From Collinsella sp. (GTDB lineage: Bacteria; Actinomycetota; Coriobacteriia; Coriobacteriales; Coriobacteriaceae): DNA of 16,454 nt. Made by a program: the position numbers and the translations under genes. Shown here piece after piece: positions 9,290 through 16,225 of this stretch (positions are counted from its first letter, which is position 1; every line of letters begins with the position of its first letter). Location of the stretch: positions 1 through 16,454 of the forward strand of contig DXLP01000041.1 of NCBI GenBank assembly GCA_019414645.1. The letters are read 5' to 3'. The notes under the pieces are model-generated. The model made no database searches, was not told where the DNA came from, and saw only the letters and a list, made by a program, of their open reading frames with translations.

Positions 9290-9329
9290 TATGAAAACGT
9301 TTGACATATGAAAACGATTGACATATCTT
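9290..9329 (+). promoter_or_regulatory. promoter of the GH32/PTS operon with tandem operators O3 and O4
   Basis: Two head-to-tail 17-base copies, 9290-9306 and 9307-9323, differ at one base (TATGAAAACG followed by T or A, then TTGACA). The first copy supplies a consensus -35 TTGACA (9301-9306). After exactly 17 bases comes a -10, TATCTT (9324-9329). The second operator fills the spacer, so a bound LacI-type repressor would block RNA polymerase directly. Confidence 0.7.
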
Positions 9330-9371
9330 GCCATTGAACCGAGTTAGTATGTCGTGGAAAGGAAGTCTCGG

Positions 9372-10754
9372 ATGCACAAGGTGTATTACCAGCCTGAGGG
9401 AATTTGGGTAGGCGACATCATGCCGTACGGCGAGGACGGCACGTTCTATCTCTATCATCAGCGTGACACGCGTAACCCCGAACCTTTCGGAGAGCCGTTT
9501 GGCTGGGCACTCGCCACGACCAAGGATTTCGTCAACTACAAGGACTTTGGCGAGAGCCTTGAGCGCGGCGGCGACGAGGAAGTCGACCAGTACATTTATG
9601 CCGGCACGGTGTTTAAGGTGGGCGACAAGTACCATGCGCTCTACACTGGTTGCAATCGCGATAAGGTCCGCGCACGTTTGATGAAGCAGGTTCTTCTTCA
9701 CGCAACGAGCGACGACGCCGTCAAGTGGGAGAAGAACATCGCCGAGACGCTGCTTCCGCCCCAGGAGGGTTACGATGACCGCAACTGGCGCGATCCCTTT
9801 GTGCTTTGGGATGAGGAGAACGAAGAGTACATGCTCATCCTCGGCACGCGTGTGGGCGAGGACAAGCGTCTGATGACCGGCCGCCTGGTCAAGTTCACCT
9901 CCAAGGATCTGACCAACTGGGAGTTCCAGGGCGACTGGTGGAACCCGGGCCTGTACACCATGTTTGAGATGCCTGATCTCTTTAAGATGGGCGACTGGTG
10001 GTACCTCGTCTTTTCCGAGTACAGCGACGGCAACAAGACCCGTTACCGCATGTCCAAGTCCATCAACGGTCCTTGGATTACCCCCGCTGACGACTCCTTC
10101 GACGGCCGCGCGTACTACGCCGCTCGCACCGCATTCGATGGCGAGCGTCGCGTTCTCTTTGGTTGGGTTCCTACGCGTGACGAGGGCGGCGACCCCAGCT
10201 CTTACCTATGGGGTGGCACCTTTATGCCCCTCGAGATCGTTCAGCGTGCCGACGGAACGCTCGGCACCAAGCTCCCCGACAGCATGCTTGGCGCCTTTGG
10301 CGAGGGCAAGGCTGTCGAGACCTTTGAGCTTTCCTGCGAGTCGGGCAAGGTCGAGCAGGCGCTCGCCGCGGATGCCGGCTCCACCTACTTGCTCGATACC
10401 GACATTGAGCTCGGCGGTAACGCTGCCGGCTTCTCGGTCAAGTTCGCCGAGGACGCCGAGACCGGTCTTGCCTATGAGTTCCGCGCCAACCTGCGCGAGG
10501 GCAAGCTCGAGTTCACGCCGGCTCCCCAGTACCCGTGGTTCCAGGTCAACAACATGGGCCTCGAGCGTCCGTTGTTCTTTAAGGGCGAGGGCACTCACCA
10601 TGTGCGTCTGGTCGTCGACGACGACATCGCGACCATCTTTGTCGATGATGTTGCGCTTAACGCTCGCTTCTGCAACAAGCAGGGCCAGGGTGTGGCGCTT
10701 ACCGTCACCGACGGTGCGCTCAAGTGCGCAAACGCAACGATCGCGTCTCTGTAG
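9372..10754 (+). CDS. divergent GH32-like (beta-fructosidase clan) glycoside hydrolase
   Basis: 460 residues with an N-terminal five-bladed propeller (about 1-295) and a C-terminal beta-sandwich-like part (about 310-460), the GH32 layout. The catalytic motifs are recognisable but altered. GIWVGDIMPYG (10-20) stands where GH32 has WxNDPNG, leaving Asp15 as likely nucleophile. RDP is at 140-142. FEMPDLF (198-204) stands where ECPDLF is usual, keeping Glu199 as acid/base but with Met for Cys. There is no signal peptide, so it is cytosolic. The start is ATG 9372 behind GGAAG; an in-frame GTG at 9354 has no ribosome site. It is first in the LacI-controlled operon, 45 bases before the sucrose PTS. 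It may act on a fructoside other than sucrose 6-phosphate. The fold call is firm, the substrate open. Confidence 0.8.
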   Translation: MHKVYYQPEGIWVGDIMPYGEDGTFYLYHQRDTRNPEPFGEPFGWALATTKDFVNYKDFGESLERGGDEEVDQYIYAGTVFKVGDKYHALYTGCNRDKVRARLMKQVLLHATSDDAVKWEKNIAETLLPPQEGYDDRNWRDPFVLWDEENEEYMLILGTRVGEDKRLMTGRLVKFTSKDLTNWEFQGDWWNPGLYTMFEMPDLFKMGDWWYLVFSEYSDGNKTRYRMSKSINGPWITPADDSFDGRAYYAARTAFDGERRVLFGWVPTRDEGGDPSSYLWGGTFMPLEIVQRADGTLGTKLPDSMLGAFGEGKAVETFELSCESGKVEQALAADAGSTYLLDTDIELGGNAAGFSVKFAEDAETGLAYEFRANLREGKLEFTPAPQYPWFQVNNMGLERPLFFKGEGTHHVRLVVDDDIATIFVDDVALNARFCNKQGQGVALTVTDGALKCANATIASL

Positions 10755-10799
10755 CGGCAACGAACCGTTTTATGATTTAGAAAAGGAATGGAGAGGAAC

Positions 10800-12251
10800 A
10801 TGGACTACAAGGCAGTGTCCCAGCAAGTCGTCGACAACGTCGGCGGACTGGAGAACATCGAGGGCGCCACGCATTGCGTGACCCGTCTGCGTCTGGTGCT
10901 CAAGGATACGAGCAAATACAACAAGGCCGAGCTCGAGAACATCGATGGCGTCAAGGGCGTGCTGTACAACAGCGGCCAGCTCATGATCATCTTCGGTACC
11001 GGTACCGTCAACAAGGTTTACGATGAGTTTATGGCTCTGACGGGCGTTAAGGAGATCAGTGCTTCCGAGGTCAAGGGCGCCGAGGCGGACAAGAAGGGCA
11101 AGTTCTTCTCGGTCCTCAAGGTATTCTCGGACATCTTTATCCCCATCATTCCCGCCTTCGTCGGCGCTGCAATCATCATCGGCCTTAAGTCGCTGATCGT
11201 TGCCAACGGCCTCTTTGGCATGGAAGGCAGCCTCGCCGATCACAGCGGGTTCCTCAAGAACCTCGCAAGCTTCTTTGCCATTATCGCCACCACGTTCGAC
11301 TACCTGCCTGTCCTGGTTATGTACAGCGCAGTCAAGCGTTTTGGCGGTAACCCGATCCTGGGCATCCTCGTCGGTATCGTCATGGTTCACCCGAGCCTTA
11401 TGAACCGCAACACGTTCGTTATGGACCCGACGGGTGCTGAGTACTGGAACTTTGGTCCGCTCTCCATTCCCATGGTTGCTTTCCAGGGCGGCGTGTTCCC
11501 TGCAATTCTGACCGCCTGGTTTATGGCCAAGGTCGAAAAGATTGCCCAGAAGTACATCCCCGAGGTCGTTTCGTTCGTCTTTGTCCCGACCGTTACCCTG
11601 ATTCTTGCTAACGTCGCCCTGTTCACCGTGTTCGGCCCGCTCGGTAACCTGATCGGTGACGTCCTCGCCGGCGTAATCGATATCCTGTACAACAGGATGG
11701 GCGTCTTTGGTGCCTTTGTCTTCGCCGCGTTCCTGCAGCCGCTCGTCGTTACCGGTACGCATCAGTTCATCCAGGGTATCGAGGCAAACCTTGTTGCCAC
11801 GACTGGCTTCAACTACATCCAGGCCATCTGGTCGGTTTCCATCATCGCCCAGGGCGGCGGCGCCATCGGTATGTACCTCATTCACAAGAAGCACTCCAAA
11901 GAGCGCAACATCTGCATGTCGTCCTTTATCCCGACGCTGGTCGGAATCTCCGAGCCCGCTATCTTTGCTGCAAACATGCGCTATTCGATCATTCCGTTCA
12001 TCTGCGCATGCATCGGTGCAGGCTGCGGCGGTGCCTTCGTCAAGCTCTTTGAGGTGCGCGCTATCGGTCAGGGTCTGACCGGCGTGCTTGGCCTGCTCAT
12101 CGTCACGCCCGAGACCCTCGTGTGGTATGTGGCTGGCAATCTCATCGCCTTTATCGTGCCGATCGTCTTGATCTTTGCCTACAACAAGGCAAAGGGCGTG
12201 CCGACCACCGATGAAGAGGGCGCTGGCGCTGGCTTCGACGTTAGCTTCTAG
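10800..12251 (+). CDS. scrA: sucrose-type PTS enzyme EIIBC
   Basis: 483 residues. The IIB domain (about 1-85) has the phosphorylated Cys26 in ATHCVTRLRLVL, followed by GQLMIIFGTGTVNKVYDEF, close to ScrA of enteric bacteria. The IIC membrane domain (about 105-462) has about ten hydrophobic segments, FGGNPILG, HQFIQGIEANL and the substrate-site motif GISEPAIF (382-389). It imports and phosphorylates a sugar, most likely sucrose to sucrose 6-phosphate. No IIA domain is present here or nearby, so it must use a IIA (Crr-type) encoded elsewhere, as known for other ScrA proteins. Start: ATG 10800 with GGAGAGGAA just upstream; an ATG at 10788 leaves no room for a ribosome site. A trehalose or other disaccharide specificity is possible but less likely beside two GH32 genes. 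Confidence 0.9.
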   Translation: MDYKAVSQQVVDNVGGLENIEGATHCVTRLRLVLKDTSKYNKAELENIDGVKGVLYNSGQLMIIFGTGTVNKVYDEFMALTGVKEISASEVKGAEADKKGKFFSVLKVFSDIFIPIIPAFVGAAIIIGLKSLIVANGLFGMEGSLADHSGFLKNLASFFAIIATTFDYLPVLVMYSAVKRFGGNPILGILVGIVMVHPSLMNRNTFVMDPTGAEYWNFGPLSIPMVAFQGGVFPAILTAWFMAKVEKIAQKYIPEVVSFVFVPTVTLILANVALFTVFGPLGNLIGDVLAGVIDILYNRMGVFGAFVFAAFLQPLVVTGTHQFIQGIEANLVATTGFNYIQAIWSVSIIAQGGGAIGMYLIHKKHSKERNICMSSFIPTLVGISEPAIFAANMRYSIIPFICACIGAGCGGAFVKLFEVRAIGQGLTGVLGLLIVTPETLVWYVAGNLIAFIVPIVLIFAYNKAKGVPTTDEEGAGAGFDVSF

Positions 12252-12290
12252 TTGAGCCGTTCAGTGTAATCTGAGGATAAGTTCATTTGA

Positions 12291-12328
12291 GGAAGGGCGT
12301 TCGACTCGTGTGAGTCGAGCGTCCTTCC
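12291..12328 (+). terminator. strong hairpin between scrA and the second GH32 gene
   Basis: Two 17-base arms (12291-12307 and 12312-12328) pair fully, counting two G-U wobbles in RNA, around loop GTGT. No T run follows. It is either a partial or Rho-aided terminator or an mRNA-stabilising structure lowering expression of the downstream gene relative to scrA. No separate promoter or operator is seen before the next gene, which argues for read-through. Confidence 0.55.
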
Positions 12329-12352
12329 CCATAGACGAGAAAGTCAACGGCG

Positions 12353-13795
12353 ATGTTAAATCAAAAAAACAAGGTGACACGCGCGGACTATGAGCAGTGG
12401 CGTGCCGGACAGGATGAGACGGCGGCTCGCATCGCGTCCGACCCCGATAGGCTTCTGTTCCATGTGGAGCCTGAGCTTGGCTGGCTCAACGACCCCAACG
12501 GTTTGGTTCAGATTGGTGATACGTATCACATCTATCATCAATACGATCCTTTCGATGCTGCGCATGGCGGTCCAGTGCTTTGGAACCATCTGACGACAAA
12601 GGATTTTGTGACGTACGAGAATCACGGCCCCGTGCTGTTCCCCGATTCCGATTTGGATTCGAGCGGAGCGTATTCTGGTTCTGTCTTTGTACGTGATGGC
12701 AAGATTCACTACTTCTATACCGGCAACGTCAAGCATTTTGACCGCGATGATTACGACTACGTGTTGACGGGCCGTGAGCAAAACCAGATTCATATGGTTG
12801 CCGAGAATCCCGACGAATTGGGCGAGAAGCGCATGGCTGTTGGACCAGTCGATTACCCCGACGATATCGGTACGCACGTGCGCGACCCCAAGATCCTTGA
12901 GCACGATGGTATCTACTACATGGTTCTGGGCGCTCGTACGAAAGACGACCGTGGCTGCGTGCTTGTCTATACTTCGCGTGATTTAGGGGTCTGGAGCTAT
13001 GCGACGCGCATTGAGCTGGACGAGAACTTTGGCTTTATGTGGGAGTGCCCCGATCTGTTTGAGCTCGATGGCGAGCTTATTCTCGTTTGCTGTCCGCAGG
13101 GTGTGCCTGCCGATGGTTGGCGTTACCGCAATCCGCATCAGTGCGTGTGGTTCCCTATCGAGGCCGATTGGGAGGCGCCGAGCTTTAAAATCGTCGGGCA
13201 GGGCATGCCCCCGATGGTCGATGCCGGTTTTGATTTCTATGCTCCGCAGTCCTTTGAGGATGCTGCAGGCCGGCGTTTGATGATCGGATGGTCGGGTTGC
13301 CCCGATGCGACGGCAGAAAACCCGACGGTGGCGCGCGGGTGGCAGTGCGCGTTGACGGTGCCGCGAGAGCTGAGCATGCGCGATGGTAAGCTCTGCCAGC
13401 AGCCGGCGCACGAGATTGAGAGGATGCGCGGCGACTGCGTTCGCGCGACAGGCGGTGAAACCGTTGAGGAGCCGGGCCGCCTGTTTGATCTTGTGGTTTC
13501 CTGTGAGGGCGCCAAGATGGTCGAGCTCGAGATTCGCAAGGGTGTCTTTGTGCGCTATGCAGACGGGATGCTTACCCTCGACATGGGTGACGAAGGCTAT
13601 GGGCGCGACCAGAGGTCGATCGAGCTCAGCGAGCTTCGCGACCTGCGCGTGCTTTCGGACACTACGATGGTCGAGATTTTTGCAAATGGCGGCGAGGCGG
13701 CACTTACGAGCCGTACCTATTCGCCGGCGGTTTCGGCGATGGGGTTGCATGCCGAGGGTGCGGCATCGATGAATTTCTACCGCCTCGTGCATTAA
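12353..13795 (+). CDS. scrB: GH32 sucrose-6-phosphate hydrolase / beta-fructosidase
   Basis: 480 residues, the usual length of intracellular sucrose-6-phosphate hydrolases. All GH32 landmarks are present: WLNDPNG (44-50; nucleophile Asp47), YHQY (61-64), SGAYSGSV (103-111), FYTGN (121-125), RDPK (177-180; transition-state Asp178), ECPDLF (231-236; acid/base Glu231) and FDFYAPQSF (293-301), followed by a C-terminal beta-sandwich. There is no signal peptide. With the adjacent EIIBC it should split sucrose 6-phosphate into glucose 6-phosphate and fructose. A fructokinase is not in the window. The ribosome site before ATG 12353 is weak (only GAGAAAG at a distance), unlike the other genes here, so translation may be modest or the true start may differ by a few codons. 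No LacI-type operator precedes it. Confidence 0.92.
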   Translation: MLNQKNKVTRADYEQWRAGQDETAARIASDPDRLLFHVEPELGWLNDPNGLVQIGDTYHIYHQYDPFDAAHGGPVLWNHLTTKDFVTYENHGPVLFPDSDLDSSGAYSGSVFVRDGKIHYFYTGNVKHFDRDDYDYVLTGREQNQIHMVAENPDELGEKRMAVGPVDYPDDIGTHVRDPKILEHDGIYYMVLGARTKDDRGCVLVYTSRDLGVWSYATRIELDENFGFMWECPDLFELDGELILVCCPQGVPADGWRYRNPHQCVWFPIEADWEAPSFKIVGQGMPPMVDAGFDFYAPQSFEDAAGRRLMIGWSGCPDATAENPTVARGWQCALTVPRELSMRDGKLCQQPAHEIERMRGDCVRATGGETVEEPGRLFDLVVSCEGAKMVELEIRKGVFVRYADGMLTLDMGDEGYGRDQRSIELSELRDLRVLSDTTMVEIFANGGEAALTSRTYSPAVSAMGLHAEGAASMNFYRLVH

Positions 13796-13947
13796 CCGTG
13801 CATGGGGCACGATTGGACTTGCTGGGCGAAATGAATCGCAGTTGCCGCGGCCAACTACCGTTTATCGCGTATAGCGACCGTTTGCGGAGTAAGTAACACT
13901 TAGTAATAAACCGTGTAGAATCTCAGGTTAGCACGGAGTTTTCCAGG

Positions 13948-13989
13948 GAGACGCTGTCCTTTGTTGTGCGCAAGGGGCGGCGTCTCTTT
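13948..13989 (+). terminator. hairpin with short T run between scrB and degV
   Basis: GAGACGC (13948-13954) pairs with GCGTCTC (13980-13986), and inside them CCTTTG (13958-13963) pairs with CAAGGG (13971-13976) with one wobble. TTT follows. This could end the sucrose transcript or attenuate a leader of degV. A candidate promoter before it (TTGCGG, 16 bases, TAATAA around 13882-13909) is weak. Nothing else is seen in the 276 bases between the genes. Confidence 0.4.
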
Positions 13990-14071
13990 GGCGCTTGGAC
14001 GCCGTTGTGCAACAGTGCGGCGGCGCGTGCCATGTATTGAAAAGCCAATGTCGAGATGGGTCGTGATAATA

Positions 14072-14926
14072 ATGGGCAAGTACGTAATCGTGGTTGAGTC
14101 TGGGTCGGATGTGACGCCGGAGCTCTGCGAGCGCTACGGCATCGTGCGCGTGCCCATGCATGTCACGATTGGTGACGAGACCGTCGAGGACGGCTCCATC
14201 GATCCGCTCGAGATTTACTCGCGCTGCAACGAGTTTGGCGTAATGCCCAAGACCAGCGGCTGCGCGCCTGCAGATTTTGCGCACGTATATGACCGTATCC
14301 ATGCCGAGCAGCCCGATGCGACCATTCTGCATCTTGCGTACTCCGAAGTCACGACTTGCTCGCATCAGTCCTCCAAGATTGCGGCTAAGGGCCGCGACTA
14401 CGTATTCTCCATGGATACGCGTTTTGTCTCGGTGGGCCAGTCGCTCGTTGCCGTCGAGACCGCCAAATACATCGAGGCTCACCCCGATGCCACCGTCGAC
14501 GAAATTTTCGCCTTCACCAATTCGGTGATGGACCGTGTGCTGCTGGGCTTTGTTCCTACCGACCTAGCCTTCCTTAAGGCGGGAGGTCGTCTGTCCAACG
14601 TGGCATTCCTTGGCGCCCACCTGCTCAAGATTAAGCCCTGCATTGAGGTGACGGGCGGTAAGTTTGTGGCGACCAAGAAGTTCCGCGGCTCTATGCTCAA
14701 GTGCGCCCGCGCCTTTATTGACCACATGGTTGCGAAGGGCGAGATTGACTACTCGCACATTGGCCTGGCGTATTCGGTAGGCCTTTCCCAGGAGCTGCGC
14801 GACGACATGGAAGTCTATGCGCACGACCTGGGCTTTAAAGACGTTACCTGGACTCAGGTCGGCGGTGTCATCTCGAGCCATTGCGGCCCGACCGCCTTCG
14901 GTGCGGTGCTCACGCTCAAGGCGTAA
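14072..14926 (+). CDS. DegV-family fatty-acid-binding protein
   Basis: 284 residues, the family's usual length. It begins with the typical strand VIVVESGSDVTPEL, has the fatty-acid contact TSG (61-63; family TSQPS), the central LKAGGRLSNVAFLGAHLLKIKPCIEV (168-193) and a C-terminal VGGVISSHCGPTAFGAV (263-279), matching the family's G-HxGPGA motif with changes. DegV proteins bind a fatty acid and in Firmicutes (FakB) present it to the kinase FakA; no kinase gene is nearby. The usual SGTYQSA segment is replaced by VTTCSHQSS (93-101), so lipid binding may differ. Start: ATG 14072 fits the family N-terminus, but its ribosome site is poor; an in-frame ATG at 14048 is an alternative. It lies 173 bases before pflA, with no obvious functional link. 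Confidence 0.87.
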   Translation: MGKYVIVVESGSDVTPELCERYGIVRVPMHVTIGDETVEDGSIDPLEIYSRCNEFGVMPKTSGCAPADFAHVYDRIHAEQPDATILHLAYSEVTTCSHQSSKIAAKGRDYVFSMDTRFVSVGQSLVAVETAKYIEAHPDATVDEIFAFTNSVMDRVLLGFVPTDLAFLKAGGRLSNVAFLGAHLLKIKPCIEVTGGKFVATKKFRGSMLKCARAFIDHMVAKGEIDYSHIGLAYSVGLSQELRDDMEVYAHDLGFKDVTWTQVGGVISSHCGPTAFGAVLTLKA

Positions 14927-15004
14927 AGGCTGTAGGCGAGCATTCTTCGCCTTCACATCTCGACATGGGCTCCCGTCACGGTAATGGGGGATAGATTAAA
15001 ACGT

Positions 15005-15053
15005 GCCATTCTAGCCCGAGACGTTTAAACGCAAACGTATGGGCTAGAATGGC
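15005..15053. promoter_or_regulatory. inverted repeat with -10-like element before pflA
   Basis: GCCATTCTAGCCC (15005-15017) and GGGCTAGAATGGC (15041-15053) are perfect 13-base inverted repeats. In the spacer ACGTTT (15021-15026) pairs with AAACGT (15032-15037... within the same loop), giving a nested dyad. Each outer arm, read outward, contains TAGAAT, a good -10 hexamer. The right-hand copy could serve pflA, with its start site about 45 bases before the ATG. It may equally be a regulator site or an RNA hairpin. Confidence 0.45.
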
Positions 15054-15099
15054 TCTGGCATTTATGTAGCTAAAATCAAAGAGAGGCAAGGTAGCGGGA

Positions 15100-15918
15100 A
15101 TGGCTGAGATGACGCTCGAGGGTGTGGACGCTCGTCCTGAGGACTCCGCGTTTGCCCTGGGCCGCGTGCATTCGATTGAGACGATGGGAACGGTCGATGG
15201 ACCCGGCATCCGCTTTGTGGTGTTTGTTCAGGGCTGCCCCATGCGTTGTGCGTATTGCCACAACCCCGATACCTGGTCGGTTAACGGCGGCACCATGGTG
15301 ACCGTCGAGCACCTGATGGACGAGTTTCAGAGCAACCATGAGTTTTACCGCAGCGGTGGTATTACGGTATCCGGCGGCGAGCCGCTCCTGCAGCCTGAGT
15401 TCTTGGCCGACCTGTTCCGCGCCATGCACAATAACCCCGACGGCCGCGTGCATACCTGCTTGGATAGCTGCGGCTATGCGTTCGATCCCGCGCATCCCGA
15501 GAAGTTCGATGCCGTACTCAACGAGACCGATATGGTGCTGCTCGACATTAAACACGCCGATCCCGTCGAGCATAAAAAGCTGACCGGTTGCGATCCCGCA
15601 CGCATCCTGGCGTTTGGTGACGAGCTCGCGCGTCGCAAGATTAAGGTCGTTATCCGCCACGTGGTGGTGCCGGGTATCACCGATACGGTGGAGGAGTGCG
15701 AGGCGCTCGGTCGCTTGATTGCCCCGTGGCATAACGTGGTCGGCCTGGAGATGCTGCCGTATCACACGATGGGCGTCGTCAAGTATGAGCAGCTGGGGAT
15801 TCCCTATAAGCTCGAGGGCGTTCCCCAGATGGATACCGCGCGCATGCCCGAGCTACGCAACGCCGTCATGATGGGCATGAAAAAGCGCCGCGCGGAACTC
15901 AAAAACGCCATCGGCTAG
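15100..15918 (+). CDS. pflA: pyruvate formate-lyase activating enzyme (radical SAM)
   Basis: 272 residues. GRVHSIETMGTVDGPGIRFVVFVQGCPMRC is the N-terminal signature of PflA-type enzymes. The radical SAM cluster motif CxxxCxxC is Cys46, Cys50 and Cys53 (CPMRCAYC), and the SAM-binding SGGEPLLQPEF is at 91-101. The enzyme uses S-adenosylmethionine and a [4Fe-4S] cluster to make the glycyl radical, here on Gly58 of the separate 83-residue subunit. The N-terminus is about 15 residues longer than E. coli PflA. Start: ATG 15100, with AAGAGAGGCAAGG in the 20 bases before it. Unlike the common pflB-pflA pairing, it lies about 7 kb from pflB, beyond the sucrose locus, behind degV. Confidence 0.93.
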   Translation: MAEMTLEGVDARPEDSAFALGRVHSIETMGTVDGPGIRFVVFVQGCPMRCAYCHNPDTWSVNGGTMVTVEHLMDEFQSNHEFYRSGGITVSGGEPLLQPEFLADLFRAMHNNPDGRVHTCLDSCGYAFDPAHPEKFDAVLNETDMVLLDIKHADPVEHKKLTGCDPARILAFGDELARRKIKVVIRHVVVPGITDTVEECEALGRLIAPWHNVVGLEMLPYHTMGVVKYEQLGIPYKLEGVPQMDTARMPELRNAVMMGMKKRRAELKNAIG

Positions 15919-15931
15919 CGAGCCATTTTCA

Positions 15932-15964
15932 GGCACTCATTGGGGACAGACTTAAATGAGTGCC
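15932..15964. repeat. 10-bp inverted repeat after pflA
   Basis: GGCACTCATT (15932-15941) and AATGAGTGCC (15955-15964) are perfect reverse complements around a 13-base loop. The right arm can also pair with following bases through TGCCC/GGGCA (15961-15972). It lacks a T tract, so it is a weak terminator candidate for pflA and might be a dispersed intergenic repeat. Confidence 0.5.
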
Positions 15965-16000
15965 CCTGGGCACCAAGTTGATTGCCAAAGAGCCCTGTCA

Positions 16001-16080
16001 AGTTGCGGTGGAATAGTTCTTGTTTTTCGGCTTATGCCGCCCAAATAGGAACTATTCCACCGCAACTGCGTTTTGGGCGG
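16001..16080. repeat. inverted-repeat element with two competing pairings
   Basis: AGTTGCGGTGGAATAGTTC (16001-16019) is the exact reverse complement of 16049-16067. In RNA the stem can grow to about 25 bp with G-U pairs, capped by a small CGGC/GCCG hairpin. A second, mutually exclusive pairing exists between CCGCCCAAA (16037-16045) and TTTGGGCGG (16072-16080). There is no coding content. The remainder of the 307-base gap up to 16225 shows nothing else I can support. Confidence 0.6.
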
Positions 16081-16225
16081 AGATGCGCAACAGAATCGTG
16101 CCATTTGGATAAATACGCTTGTGGTTTCTTTAAAGACACCTTAAACGTCGCTGAATATCTTTGGAAAGAAATGCCTGCTCGGTATTATGCTGCTCATATA
16201 TGAACGGTAGCAGTCAGGAGACCAC

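Noticed and set aside
10770..11894. A 374-codon minus-strand open frame across scrA
   Set aside because: Antisense shadow; no membrane, catalytic or binding motif is seen, while the plus strand encodes a complete EIIBC.
14048..14926. A DegV start at the upstream ATG 14048, or the long frame from 13961
   Set aside because: The extra residues do not fit the family N-terminus and the 13961 frame runs through the hairpin region. ATG 14072 is preferred, though its weak ribosome site leaves 14048 possible.
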